Shown in pieces: positions 18,382 to 28,289 of a DNA stretch of 64,000 nt. The notes beneath the pieces are model-generated. The model had not been told where the DNA came from. It saw nothing but the letters and a program-made list of their open reading frames with translations, and did no database searches. A program made the position numbers and the translations under genes. This DNA is from Pseudonocardia sp. T1-2H (lineage in GTDB: Bacteria > Actinomycetota > Actinomycetes > Mycobacteriales > Pseudonocardiaceae), in contig NZ_JBBPCL010000001.1 of NCBI RefSeq assembly GCF_038039215.1, forward strand, positions 1,612,001 through 1,676,000, read 5' to 3'. Positions within the stretch are counted from its first letter, which is position 1. Each line of letters begins with the position of its first letter.

Positions 18382-19305
18382 TTAGGTACCAGTCCGCGCG
18401 GCCGAGCACTTGGGGACCGGCGGGACCGTCGCCCGCGCCGTCGCGACCGGGATCTCGGCGAGCAGCCAGTCCGGCGGCCGGCCGGGCGGTATCCGTGTCG
18501 CGGGTATCCGGGTACCGAGGAAGTTGATCGTCGTCTCGTCGCCGGCCCCGGTCGGATCGTGGGTGATCCACCGGACCTTGCGCGACTCCGGCCAGAGCCA
18601 GTGCGGCAGCCGCCCCGGCCGCTGGTCCGTGCAGTTGAGCCGCCCCTTCCCGGTGCGGTGGCAGAAGTCCATGCCGTGCACGCCACCGGGATCGCGGCAT
18701 GCTGTCGTGTCGATCTGCAGGGTCCTGGCGAGGTGCCGGGCGATGCCCTCCACCGAGGCGCCGCCAGCGTTGAACAGATCCCAGTAGGGATCGGAGGTGT
18801 CGAACGTGTGGGTCGGCGCGCCGGCGAAGCACCCCCAGACGTGCATAAGCGCCCCCGGGAGCAGCTGCGCCCTGATCTCGGCCAGCTTCGTGGACGTGAG
18901 GGCGTCGGAGAAGAACCCGGACATGAGCCCGGCGTCCCACAGCAGCGCGAGCAGCCGCTTCCGCCCCGGTTGCGCGAACCATCCGCTGGTCTGGCGGCCG
19001 AGGAAGTTGATGATCGTCTGCCGCGACGCGGTCGCGACCGGGTTGTGGTAGCCGAAGTACAGCCCGCCGCCTGCGCCGTGCCCGACGTAGTGGATCTGCC
19101 GGATCTTCTCCCCGGGCGCGCGCAGCGTGTTGACGAACGTGTCCTTGTGCCAGGCGCAGACGACGTCGACGGAGTCACCCGGGAACCGCTGCTTGAGGTG
19201 CAGCTGCAGGGTGTGCGCGGTGAGGAGGAACGAGTTGTCGCGCTCGACGGTCCCGGTCGGCTCGGGCGCGCCGGAGAAGCCGTAGAAGACGAGGTCCCGC
19301 GCCAT
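18382..19305 (-). CDS. Putative clan CD (caspase/CHAT-like) peptidase, last gene of a six-gene operon
   Basis: 307 residues, no recognised named family. It begins ARDLVFYGFSGAPEPTG. The block KIRQIHYVGHGAGGGLYFG has the hydrophobic strand-His-Gly pattern, and LLPGALMHVWGCFAGAPT has the hydrophobic strand ending in Cys, spaced as the catalytic His/Cys dyad of caspase-like proteases and the similarly built CHAT domain. No signal peptide or membrane segment is seen. It lies 84 bp downstream of a larger gene with a second caspase-like domain. The fold call is inferred from two motifs; protease activity is unproven, and another His/Cys hydrolase fold is possible. Confidence 0.5.
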   Translation of the reverse strand: MARDLVFYGFSGAPEPTGTVERDNSFLLTAHTLQLHLKQRFPGDSVDVVCAWHKDTFVNTLRAPGEKIRQIHYVGHGAGGGLYFGYHNPVATASRQTIINFLGRQTSGWFAQPGRKRLLALLWDAGLMSGFFSDALTSTKLAEIRAQLLPGALMHVWGCFAGAPTHTFDTSDPYWDLFNAGGASVEGIARHLARTLQIDTTACRDPGGVHGMDFCHRTGKGRLNCTDQRPGRLPHWLWPESRKVRWITHDPTGAGDETTINFLGTRIPATRIPPGRPPDWLLAEIPVATARATVPPVPKCSAARTGT

Positions 19306-19388
19306 GCCCGCTCACCGCCCCGGGGCGGCGGCGAAGGCGGCGGAGGAACCGCGCGAGGGGGTAGCGTCCGGTGTGGTCATCTCCGGGC

Positions 19389-22300
19389 TCATCTCGTGGA
19401 CGTCAGCCCGGCGCCCGCAGGCACCAGTCGGCCGGTGATCAGCGCACCGACCTCCCGATCGGTCGTCTTCTTCGAATCGGCCCAGAGGTATCCGTCGGAG
19501 ATGTGATCGAACCACATGTCGAACTCCAGGGTGCTGCGACGCTTCGCCGTGCTGTAGAGCTCGAACTGCGACTGGAGCATGCCGGTCCACTCCGCGCGGA
19601 ATCGGGCATCGATCTCGTCCAACGCCCCGTTTACCTCGGTGCTCCGCAGCTTCTTGACGAGGGCTGTCATCGAGTCCTCGAGCGCCTTCTTCTCGCTCAG
19701 GAACTGCTCGATCTCGGTCCTCTTCCCGTCGTAGGTGATCGTCTTGCCCTCCCTCGCCGACGTCTCGTTCTCGGCGTCGTCGAGCTTGATGGAACCGGGG
19801 TACTCCATGACCCAGGGAATGCCGCGGATGAGGACCTCGTTGCGGGCGGTCCACGTGGACCTGATGGAACCGAAGGTGAAGCCTTGCGCGCCACCCACCG
19901 TGACGTCGATCGACAGCCGCTTGGCGAGCCGCCGCGCCAGCCCCTTGTGCAGGCCGAGCCCCGCCCGGCAGGAGAGCAGGACGATGACGATCTTCTTGCC
20001 CTTCCGGAGCCTGCCGAGGTTCCCGTCGCCGGTCAGAATGTCGACGAGCCGGTCCAGCCCCTTCGGCGCGTCGGGCCCCATGGCGTAGAGCCCGTGAGCG
20101 GTGCCGTGGGCCGCGATTAAGATCACATCCGAGTCTCGGAGACCGGAGAAGTCGAGCGGGACCAGCGGCTCCTGGACCTGCAGCGCGTGGACGCGAGCGT
20201 GCGGCTTGCCGACACCCTGCACGCGCAACGTGGAGAGGACCTTGAGCAACGCGTAGTCGTTGTGGACGGGCGGCCACGTGCGTTGGGGATCTTCCGCCTG
20301 CCACTCCTCGTCGATCTTCTTGCTGGGCACGGCCACGGCGACGTATCGCGTCGTTGAGATGGCGTCGATCACAGGACGGGCCCCGCCCTGCCGGCGTTCC
20401 CGGCGGTGGGCATCGATCTCGGCGAGGGCCGCACGGCCCTTCGCCGTACGATCCCCGAAGTAGGTCCACCGCGCCCACGAGCCGCGGATATCGACGTGGC
20501 CGTAGGTGTCGGCGATGCCCACGCCGATGTCCGTACCGCAGGCGTCGATCGCCGCCTTGGCGACCTGCATCCCGGACATCCCGGCGATGCGCACGTCGGC
20601 GGCCTGCCCGCTGGAGTGCCGGCTCCGGGTCGGCATGCGCCGGTAGCGCTTCGTGTAGAGGGCCTCGTTATAGCGGTAGGGCCGGTAGCCCGAGGTGACC
20701 GACACGGCCTTGCCGACGTGGTCGCGCAGCTTCTGCAGACACGCGACGAGGGCGGGATCGATCCGGGCCCGGTCGAACCTTTCCCCGCCGCTTCGGGCGA
20801 GCTCGCCGACGGTGAAGCTCTCCGACAGCCGGGTCGAGCGGTGCGGCCCGCTCGTGTCCAGGACCGGGTTGCCCGTGGCCCACGGGTCGTGATGGTCCTC
20901 GCCTGGTCCGGTCGGGGCCGACACCACGCGCAGGGTCGCACCGCTCGGGAACGTCACGGCCGTCCCCGACTCCTCCGCGATGGGCGTCGCGCCCGACTCC
21001 CGGTCGGCGAGGAACGCCTCCGCCTCCCCCTGCTCCACCTCGCCGGACTCGGCGCCCCCGGTCTCGCCCTCGCCGCTGCCCTCCGCCTCGTCCTCTCCGG
21101 TGAACCCGACCTCCCACTCGCCCCCGTCCTCGTCCTCGCCCCCGAACTCGCCGTCCGCCTCGTCCTCGGCCTCGGTGTCCTCGCCCGCCTCCTTCCGCCG
21201 GCGCCCCCGGTCGAGGTCGCTCACCTCGATGCCCACGCCCGGCAGCTTGCCGTCCGCACCGGTCTCCCGGCCGGGGCCGGCCACCTCGGTGGCCTCGAAC
21301 GCTGCGGACAGGGCCTCGTACGCCGCGGTCGCTGCGACCAGCTCGGGGTCCTCCCGGGAGTCCTTCTGGGAGTCGACGTACTCGGCGGCGGCCGCGTCGT
21401 CGGCCTCCTGCTCCGCCCCCTCGTCCCCGCGGACGGCGCCGGGGCCGGGCGCTGCGGGGCCGCCTGGCGTCCCGGATGAGGGCGATGAGGGCGGCGGGAT
21501 GCGCACGGGCGCGCCACGGTAGGTCCAGTGCCATGGCTCCCTCTCGTACGGGTAGAACCCGAAGCGGCGCGCGTTGGCCACGAGCCACCTGTGGAACCAT
21601 GCCCGTCGCCCGATCGCGCCGAGGCCCTCCCCGGCCGCGCCGGTGCCGAAGTCGATCGCCAGTCCGTCCTGGTGGTTGCTGTAGCCCGGGGCGGCGATCC
21701 ACCCCGCGACCTCGGCCGCCATCGCCGCGACGGCCCGCGGGCCGTAGTCGCCAGCCCGGAGCCGACCCTGGCGCACCATCTGCTCGTAGTAGTGCGGGAA
21801 CCCGCCCGAGCGCCCCTTGCCCTGCCAGATGGCGAACTGCTGCGTCGCGGGCCGATACGCGCTCACGACCCCGATCCGCACCCGGGCGGCGAGGCCATCG
21901 GCGGTGAGCGCCGCCCGCGCGGCGGCGAGCAGCGCGCGTGCCTCCATCGCGGTGTCCTTGCGCGCACGATGCGCGCCGGTGATCACGTCGAGCGCGTCGT
22001 CGGGCAGGTCGGCGGTAAACCTCGCCCCGGCGGCCGTGGACCGCTGTACGTGCGCGTCGTAGACCGCGCGCATGAACGCGAGCTTCTCCGCCGACGCGCC
22101 GGGCCACTCCAGGGCGCTCGAGGGGATCGCGGTGCTCTCGCCTTCGGTGATCTCCCACTCACCGGGTGTCGCCCCCAGGTCGACCGCGCCGACGAGGTGA
22201 CCCGCCGGTTCCACCTCCGCGGCGAACGTTGCGGGCCCGACGAACGGGCTCTCGTCGTCCCAGCCGGGCGCGGCCGCGACCGTGGCCGCCGGGACGGCGG

Positions 22301-22390
22301 CGAGTGCCTCCCAGGCCCAGGGCGTCTCCTCGTCCCCCGTGCGAACCTCGCTACGGGGCGGTCGCCGGAGGGCCGTTGCTCGACGCGCAC
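19389..22390 (-). CDS. Three-domain protein: M15 peptidase - M15 peptidase - caspase-like
   Basis: A 941-residue frame is open from 22214. The true start is probably GTG 22390, since one missing C near 22350 would join RVEQRPSGDRP to SEVRTGDEETPW and DDESPFVGP. Residues 50-245 are an M15B/VanY-type domain (YSNHQDGLAIDFG and EPWHW, all zinc ligands). Residues 250-430 are an acidic, Glu/Asp/Gly-rich disordered linker. Residues 470-600 are a second M15A-type domain (SRHSSGQAADV, YGHVDIRG). Residues 690-830 are caspase-like (VILIAAHGTAHGLY with His, KIVIVLLSCRAGLG with Cys). M15 enzymes cut D-Ala peptides of cell wall, and caspase-like enzymes cut proteins or act as regulated effectors. The combination is unfamiliar to me. 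It is the fifth gene of the operon. Confidence 0.65.
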
Positions 22391-22402
22391 GGTGGCGGCC
22401 GT

Positions 22403-23584
22403 TCAGCGGCCGGGCGCGAGGGCGGTGGCGCGGGACGGGACGGCGACCTCCTTGGCCTTGATGTCGCGGTCAGTCGCGATCGACCACTGTGTGATGATCG
22501 TCATCATGTCGTCGCGGGTCGTGTTGGGTGTGCCCGGGGGCTGCGCGTAGAGCGTCTGTGCGCCGCTGGGGGTGTTGAACACGCCCCGCTCCAGCGAGAT
22601 GAGGATGCGGGAGAGCGGCTCGGCCATCAGAAAGAAGCTCTCCGACTTCACGTGCGCGGGCACCCCGACCCGTTCGCCCATCTTGCGCAGCCGCTCCTCG
22701 GGGCTAGTGGCCTCGGCCTTGAGGTCGACCACGATCGGGGAGTTGAACTCCAGCGTGAGGTGCACGAACTCCGCCCGGGCCACCAGGAAGAACTCCTCGC
22801 GAGACAGGTTCCCGTTCCGCCTGCGCACCCCCAGCATGTCGCACAGCTGCTGGGACAGGTTGGCGATGCCGGTGTCGTCGGTGGAGTTGGGGCCGCTGGT
22901 GTTGGTGAAGTTCTCGATGCCCCGCCACACCTCGCGAAGCCACGCGACGAACGTCGGGACGAAGTCGACATTGGCCGCCTTCGCCTTGACCTGTGGGCTC
23001 AGCCCGTCCTTGCCGACGTGGTTGAGCAGCATCGCGAACATCCGGAAGTACGCGTTCTGCGCGGTCGTGTCGATGTTGGGGCGGATCCAGCTGGTCAGCG
23101 AATGGATCAGGTACGGGGGCGTGTCCTTGAAGAACAGGTCCTCGACGGCGCGCAGCCAGTGCTGACCGGCCACCGAGGGCACGTCCAGCGCCTCGTCGTG
23201 CAGGTACTCGTGCAGCACCCGACGGACGATCTCCAGCACGCGCGTGTTCTCGATCATGTACGCGTAGATCAGGTGGTGCCAGGCGGCGCTCTGGTTGACG
23301 ACGACGCCGCGGGCCACCAGGGGGTAGATGTCGGTGAGGACCTGGCGGAGGTCGTCGCCGAGGAACGAGTCGAGCTGCGGCTGGATCGGGACGGGCAGGC
23401 GCAGGCTCGGGCGCTGGGCGGGGCCGACGGGCGACGCGAACCAGGCCTCGTCGAGGAACCGCGCCAGCTGCAGCGGGTGCTTCTCGAACACCTGCATGGC
23501 CGCGTTCTGCAGGTCGGCCGCCGAAGGGCTCCCGATGGTGGCGATCGCCTGCTCCTGATACCACCTGGCGAGTTGCCGGTACAT
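22403..23584 (-). CDS. Conserved-looking protein of unknown function (393 aa)
   Basis: Complete, with the ATG preceded by GGGAGCAGC. No family recognised. It looks all-helical: RQLARWYQEQAIATIG at the start, WHHLIYAYMIENTRVLEIVR, and many tryptophans and aromatic residues through the middle. It has no signal peptide, no evident membrane segment and no clear catalytic motif. It sits between the IPT/TIG gene and the triple-domain peptidase on the same strand with short spacing, so it is co-transcribed and probably part of the same assembly. A structural or scaffold role is possible but only a guess. Confidence 0.6.
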   Translation of the reverse strand: MYRQLARWYQEQAIATIGSPSAADLQNAAMQVFEKHPLQLARFLDEAWFASPVGPAQRPSLRLPVPIQPQLDSFLGDDLRQVLTDIYPLVARGVVVNQSAAWHHLIYAYMIENTRVLEIVRRVLHEYLHDEALDVPSVAGQHWLRAVEDLFFKDTPPYLIHSLTSWIRPNIDTTAQNAYFRMFAMLLNHVGKDGLSPQVKAKAANVDFVPTFVAWLREVWRGIENFTNTSGPNSTDDTGIANLSQQLCDMLGVRRRNGNLSREEFFLVARAEFVHLTLEFNSPIVVDLKAEATSPEERLRKMGERVGVPAHVKSESFFLMAEPLSRILISLERGVFNTPSGAQTLYAQPPGTPNTTRDDMMTIITQWSIATDRDIKAKEVAVPSRATALAPGR

Positions 23585-23613
23585 GCTGCTCCCTGGGCTC
23601 GGGTCGTCGGGGA

Positions 23614-24084
23614 TCAGGCGCCGATGGACTTGCCGGACTTCAGCGTGGCGTCCCCCGGCGTTGGAGGCGGCGGGCCGCCGCTGACGGTGAACTTGTCCTT
23701 GCTGGCGCCGGCACCCTGCGCGGTCAGGACGGTGAGCCTGCCGGTCGCGGCCCCTGGCGGGACGGCGACGGTCAGCGACCCGTCGCCGTTGAGCGTCGGC
23801 GTATCCGAGCGGGCGCCGCTGAAGTGCACCGCGATCGGGGTGCCGAACCGCTCGCCGACGATCGTCACGTTCGTGCCGACCGGCCCGCTGGTCGGGTTGA
23901 AGCGGGTGACCACCGGGCCCGGAGGGGTGAGCCCCGGGCCCGCGAGATGGTCCTTCAGGAACCCGTGCTCGGCGATGATCGCCTTCTGGTCGTCGGTAAA
24001 TTCCCGCACACCGGTGCGCAGCCCCTCCAGCGCCCGGATTAGGTGCGGCACCCAGGCCGGCTCCTGCCCGTCATAGTCGGTCAT
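23614..24084 (-). CDS. Small IPT/TIG-domain protein
   Basis: About 156 residues from ATG 24084, which has GAGGAG seven bases upstream (a GTG at 24099 is also in frame). A short helical N-terminus (PHLIRALEGLRTGVREF) precedes a single immunoglobulin-like IPT/TIG domain: FNPTSGPVGTNVTIVGERFG, then TLNGDGSLTVAVPPGAATG. Such domains bind proteins or carbohydrates and are frequent in surface or secreted assemblies, yet no signal peptide is present. Position in the middle of the peptidase operon suggests an adaptor or docking role. Confidence 0.7.
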   Translation of the reverse strand: MTDYDGQEPAWVPHLIRALEGLRTGVREFTDDQKAIIAEHGFLKDHLAGPGLTPPGPVVTRFNPTSGPVGTNVTIVGERFGTPIAVHFSGARSDTPTLNGDGSLTVAVPPGAATGRLTVLTAQGAGASKDKFTVSGGPPPPTPGDATLKSGKSIGA

Positions 24085-24105
24085 CGTGATGCTCCTCACC
24101 CGTCC

Positions 24106-25362
24106 TCACGCCGCCGCGGCGGCCGTGCTCCCTAGCCGCACCATCCAGGCCTCCTGCCGCGCGGCCAGCTCCGGCGCCCGTTCCGGCGCGGTGGCCAGCC
24201 GCGAGCCGGTCAGCGCCATCAGTCGCGTGCACTCCTGCCACAGCCAATGCGTCGACAGGTCCATGCCGCGCGCGACGTCGCGTTCCAGGCGGTCCAGCCG
24301 CTCGGGCCCGACGGCGAGCGGGTCGACCAGGGTCGCGAGCGGCCGGCCGGCGAACGCGCGCATCGGCGTGTAGAGGCACAGGTCGACGATCGTGTCCAGC
24401 CGCTCCAGCGACGCCTCGACGAGCTCGCGCACGGCGGCTGGCGCGCGGTCCAGCGGGTGGGTGCGCACCCATGCCAGGGCGAGGTCGTCCCACGGTCCTG
24501 GGCCGTAGGCTCGCCCGCACATCCGGGCCCCGAGCAGCACCCGCAGGTAGGGGACGGGGTGCGGGTCGCCGATCGGGAAGGCGAACACGCTGTTCTCCTC
24601 CCCGGCGAGCACGTCATACAGCGCCGCCACCGCCGCGAAACCGGTGTGCGCGAACGCGAACGCGTCGGCACTCACTTCGGAGGTCCAGCCGGCCCACGCC
24701 GCCGCGACCGGCGAGCCCGGTCCGAGCTCGCGCGCGAACGCGGCCGCGAGCTCCGGGGTCCAGCGGGTGAGGGCGTCCACCTGGTGGCCCGTCTCGTGGG
24801 TGAGCGCCGTGCCTCGACGCATGTTGTGCCGGGTCATTTTGATCGTGGCGACCGGGCTGAGCGAGCCCTCGTCCCACAGCCGCAGCCCGTACCGGGTGAT
24901 CGCAGCGCCGATGCCCTTGTCGTAATAGGTGAGCGCCGGCGGCACGTCCAGGTCGAGCGGTCGCAGGGCGGCCGCCATGCTCTGCGTGGCGATCACGTCG
25001 CACGCCGACAGCAGCGCGGCCAGGCGCGGGTTCGTGCGGGTGTTGACCGCGTCGCCGTAGAAGTCGAGCAGCGTCTCGGTGCGCAGGTAGCGTCGGCGGA
25101 ACGCGACCACGCGGCGCCGCAGGCGTTCGAGATCGGTCGCGGTGCGGGCCGCGCGCAGGTCCTCGGCCAGCGCGTCCGACTCGTGGGCAAGCCGTCCCAC
25201 TGCGTCGTCCAGGTGCCGGCGCAGCGCGAGCCCGAGGTATCGCTCCAGGCTCGCCCACGCCGGTGCGGAGGCGAAGCCCTCCAGGTCGGCGAGCCCGGCC
25301 GTGGCCGCCCGCCAGTGCGCGACCTGGCGGGCGACCTGTGCCCGCAGCGCCGAGGTGGTCAC
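24106..25362 (-). CDS. HExxH zinc metallopeptidase-like protein
   Basis: 418 residues starting at GTG 25362, which overlaps the upstream stop as GTGA, so translation is coupled. The N-terminal two-thirds is helical; the zinc site reads GTALTHETGHQVDALT (HETGH), and an acidic EVSADAFAFAHTGF about 55 residues later can supply the third ligand, as in gluzincins. The C-terminal part is helical with conserved-looking LDLCLYTPMRAF. No secretion signal. Family not identified. It is the second gene of the operon and the third type of peptidase fold in it. Confidence 0.6.
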   Translation of the reverse strand: MTTSALRAQVARQVAHWRAATAGLADLEGFASAPAWASLERYLGLALRRHLDDAVGRLAHESDALAEDLRAARTATDLERLRRRVVAFRRRYLRTETLLDFYGDAVNTRTNPRLAALLSACDVIATQSMAAALRPLDLDVPPALTYYDKGIGAAITRYGLRLWDEGSLSPVATIKMTRHNMRRGTALTHETGHQVDALTRWTPELAAAFARELGPGSPVAAAWAGWTSEVSADAFAFAHTGFAAVAALYDVLAGEENSVFAFPIGDPHPVPYLRVLLGARMCGRAYGPGPWDDLALAWVRTHPLDRAPAAVRELVEASLERLDTIVDLCLYTPMRAFAGRPLATLVDPLAVGPERLDRLERDVARGMDLSTHWLWQECTRLMALTGSRLATAPERAPELAARQEAWMVRLGSTAAAAA

Positions 25363-27743
25363 CGGCTGAACCCCGGCAGGATCTCCACCACCGCGTCGGC
25401 GGGCGCGGGCGTCGGGCCCGTCGCGGGCGGGACCGGCCCGCCCCGCAGGAGGTGGGTGAGCCGCGCCAGGCCGGGCGGGTGCCGGAAGGTGACGCGGACG
25501 GTCACTCCGTCGGCCGGGTTGGCCAGCGCCTCGGTGAACTGCCGGCCGTGGCGGGCGGCGAACCGGTCGGTCACCGCGCGGTGCAGCGCCGCGGGCAACC
25601 AGCCGGCCAGCCACCGGCGCACCTGCGGCCGGCGCTGCGCGACCCGCCCGGTCAGGTGGTCCTCGGGCACGGCCTCGTGCACGATCCGGACCCGTCCGGG
25701 CGCCCGCCCGCGCAGCACGGCCCGCAGGCCCGCGTCCACCCGCCGCAGCAGCAGCCGGGTGAGCCGGCGCGCGCCGGCGGGACCCTGGCCGAGCGCGGTC
25801 GCGAGCTCCTGCGCGTCGGTCTCGCTTAGGTACAGCCGCACCCGCACCTCGTCGCGGCCCGGGGTGACACGCACCGACAGACCCGTCGAGCGCGGGCGCC
25901 GCTGGCGGTCGCGCCGCCTGGCAGCTGGTGTCGACGCCGCCGCGCTGGGGATCTCCAGGTGGTAGAACCGCTGCCCGTCGGCGATCACGTCGGGCCCGGC
26001 CAGGTACTCCGGCGCCACGTCCCTGCCCAGGCCTGGCTCGCGCAGCAGCATCCCGGCCGCCTGCGTGGTCAGCGGGTGCAGCGACATCTCGTCGAGCTGC
26101 GGCACCTCCCGCTCGGCGCGCACCACCCGGGCCAGCGCCGTCCCCGGAACCGCCTGGTACATCCGCATCCGGGCCTCGACGGGACCGGTGATGCCGTACC
26201 GGTCGCGCAGCACGTCCGCGAGCGTGCCTCCACCGAACGTCCGCACGGCCCGGGCGAGCTGCGGGGTGATCCGGGTCGGCGCCACGTGCGTGAAGCCGCG
26301 GTAGAACGGTCGGCCCTGGGTGGGGAGAAGCACCCACGTGCCCGGCAGTTCGGTCTCGCGCAGCTCGGGCCGGATCAGCTCCGGCGGGAAGTTGGCCGCG
26401 GCGGCCTCGTCGAAGGCCTCCGCTACCGCCGCTTCCAGCAGGGTCTCGCTGTCGAGGACGGCCTCGTCCAGCTCGGTCATGCGGCGCACGGTGTCTTCGA
26501 CGGTCCCGGCCAGGGCGGTGCCCGCGACGTGCGTTTCGGTCTCCTCGCTCGCCTCGAGGCTCAGCATGCGCAGACCTGCGTCGACGATCGCCCTGGCCAG
26601 CGGCCTGCTCTGGGCCCCGACGTAGGGCTGGATCATGCGGGCGACGTGCCGGCTCAGCGCCGCGACGACCTTCGGGCGCGCGAGGCGGAGACCGAAGCGC
26701 AGGACCGGCAGGAGCGCGGGCACGAACCGTTCCGTCGCCTGTGTGGCGTCCTGCCCCTCGCCCAGGGCGCCGACCTCGGCGATGAACCGCTCCCGGGCGG
26801 CGTGTAGCTCGCCGAGCGGGTCGCCCTCGCCGCGTTCGGTGTCGGCCATGCCGACCAGCGCGACCTCGCTCTCCAGCTCGTCGCGCGCCAGCAGCAGAGT
26901 GGCCACCCCGACGTCGAACTCCTCCTGAATGAGGCCCACCGCGGGCCCGGCGGGCTGGTCAGTCTCGCCGTACTCGTCGAGCTCCTGCGCGGTGGCCTTG
27001 CGCAGCAGCCGCGCGGCGAGCTGCCTCGCCGCCGGTCGCAGCTGCGGTGGGAGTTGCCCCAGGGCGAAGCGCAGGACCTTCTTGACGAGCGCGCGCACGA
27101 ACGGCAGCGACGCCAGCTTGCGCAGGATCGCCGAGATCGGCAGGAACCGCCCGGCGAGCTGCACGCCCTTCTTGACGACGCCGGCCAGCTTGCGCCCGAA
27201 CCCACCGAGGAAGTTCTCGAAGGCGGGTCGCATGCCGGTGTCGGCCACCTCGAACCGGCTGAGGAACCCGTCGAGCTCCTCCTCCGTCATCGCGGCGGGA
27301 TCGTGCTCGGCCGCCGCGTCGGCGACCTGCTCGACCAGCGCCTGTGCCCTCTCCTGAAGGGGCGCCAGGTACTCGCTCAGGAACCGCTCGGCGACCGGTC
27401 CGGTAGCGTCGTCCGCGGTCTCGAACCGGTACTGCTCCGCGTACGCCTCCGCGGCGTCCTGCACGAGCTCCCCGACAACCTCGTCGAACTCGGCGTCGTG
27501 CAGCTCCGCGAGCAGCTCCACCGCCTCGGACGCGCGCGGGTCGGGCGCGTCGGCCTCTACATCCGATCCGGTGTCGGCGGCGAAGTACTCGTTGAGGAAC
27601 GGCGAGTCGGCGCGGGCTGGCGTCGCCTCGGACGCCTCCGGTCGGTCGGCCTCTAGGACGAGGGTCTCCCCAAAGGGCGCGACCTCGAACGACTGCGGGG
27701 CAGCCCCGTTCACCTGCCCGTTGACGTACGTCCCACTCGGCAT
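25359..27743 (-). CDS. Large operon-leading protein of unknown function
   Basis: About 794 residues from ATG 27743, preceded by GAGGGG (a further upstream ATG at 27776 adds 11 residues). The acidic N-terminus has DSPFLNEYF, echoing DESPFVGP of the triple-domain protein, which may be a shared docking motif. A helical, amphipathic region with FLGGFGRKLAGVVKKGVQLA and KVLRFALGQLPPQLRPAARQ follows. The C-terminal third is basic and proline/arginine-rich with DEVRVRLYLSETDAQ. No catalytic motif recognised. It is first in the operon, and 137 bp of noncoding sequence upstream should hold the promoter. Confidence 0.6.
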   Translation of the reverse strand: MPSGTYVNGQVNGAAPQSFEVAPFGETLVLEADRPEASEATPARADSPFLNEYFAADTGSDVEADAPDPRASEAVELLAELHDAEFDEVVGELVQDAAEAYAEQYRFETADDATGPVAERFLSEYLAPLQERAQALVEQVADAAAEHDPAAMTEEELDGFLSRFEVADTGMRPAFENFLGGFGRKLAGVVKKGVQLAGRFLPISAILRKLASLPFVRALVKKVLRFALGQLPPQLRPAARQLAARLLRKATAQELDEYGETDQPAGPAVGLIQEEFDVGVATLLLARDELESEVALVGMADTERGEGDPLGELHAARERFIAEVGALGEGQDATQATERFVPALLPVLRFGLRLARPKVVAALSRHVARMIQPYVGAQSRPLARAIVDAGLRMLSLEASEETETHVAGTALAGTVEDTVRRMTELDEAVLDSETLLEAAVAEAFDEAAAANFPPELIRPELRETELPGTWVLLPTQGRPFYRGFTHVAPTRITPQLARAVRTFGGGTLADVLRDRYGITGPVEARMRMYQAVPGTALARVVRAEREVPQLDEMSLHPLTTQAAGMLLREPGLGRDVAPEYLAGPDVIADGQRFYHLEIPSAAASTPAARRRDRQRRPRSTGLSVRVTPGRDEVRVRLYLSETDAQELATALGQGPAGARRLTRLLLRRVDAGLRAVLRGRAPGRVRIVHEAVPEDHLTGRVAQRRPQVRRWLAGWLPAALHRAVTDRFAARHGRQFTEALANPADGVTVRVTFRHPPGLARLTHLLRGGPVPPATGPTPAPADAVVEILPGFSR

Positions 27744-27912
27744 CGCGGCACCCCTCGATCGAGTGATGTGAATCACACTCTATGGGGCGTGTCAATGGCT
27801 CTGCCGGCGCGCCCGCCGCGTCCGCGCAACGCGCACCCGCCCAAGCTCGCTCGAGCTACGACCGGGTGACGGGAAGGACGAGATCAAGGTCGTAGATCGG
27901 CTCATCAAAGAG

Positions 27913-28104
27913 CTATCCAACCTCGATCCTGACAGTGGATTGTTCCCACCGACGCCCGGCCCGCAACGCTTCGTGGTGCACGCCGAGCTGCTCAGCCAGC
28001 CGGCGGATCACCGGTTTCGGGTCCGACTCCTGATACAGCCGGACCGCGCGCTCACGCAGCTCGTCGGGGTACTTCTTCGGTGCTGCCACAGAGACTTCCT
28101 TCAC
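27913..28104 (-). pseudogene. IS3-family transposase OrfA, N-terminal remnant
   Basis: APKKYPDELRERAVRLYQES followed by VIRRLAEQLGVHHEALR is the helix-turn-helix start of IS3-type OrfA. Sequence similarity ends after about 50 codons. It begins at ATG 28104 or an in-frame GTG. Confidence 0.7.
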
Positions 28105-28289
28105 AGCCCTTCGGCCATGATCGTCGGTCTCCGAGCTACCGGGGGAACCTCAGATGAGTTGATGACGCAAGACGCAATACCCGCGATTCAAAAGAAGGAG
28201 GATCTATCCGAGCATCACGCCAATACCCGCGCTCAAGAAATCGCATGGGGGTCCCCCAACGCAAAGTCCGATCACAACCCTGTGCGCGG

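Noticed and set aside
24106..26337. 743-codon frame extending the HExxH gene upstream
   Set aside because: The extension is antisense-like noise over the preceding gene; the GTGA overlap at 25359-25362 gives a natural start.
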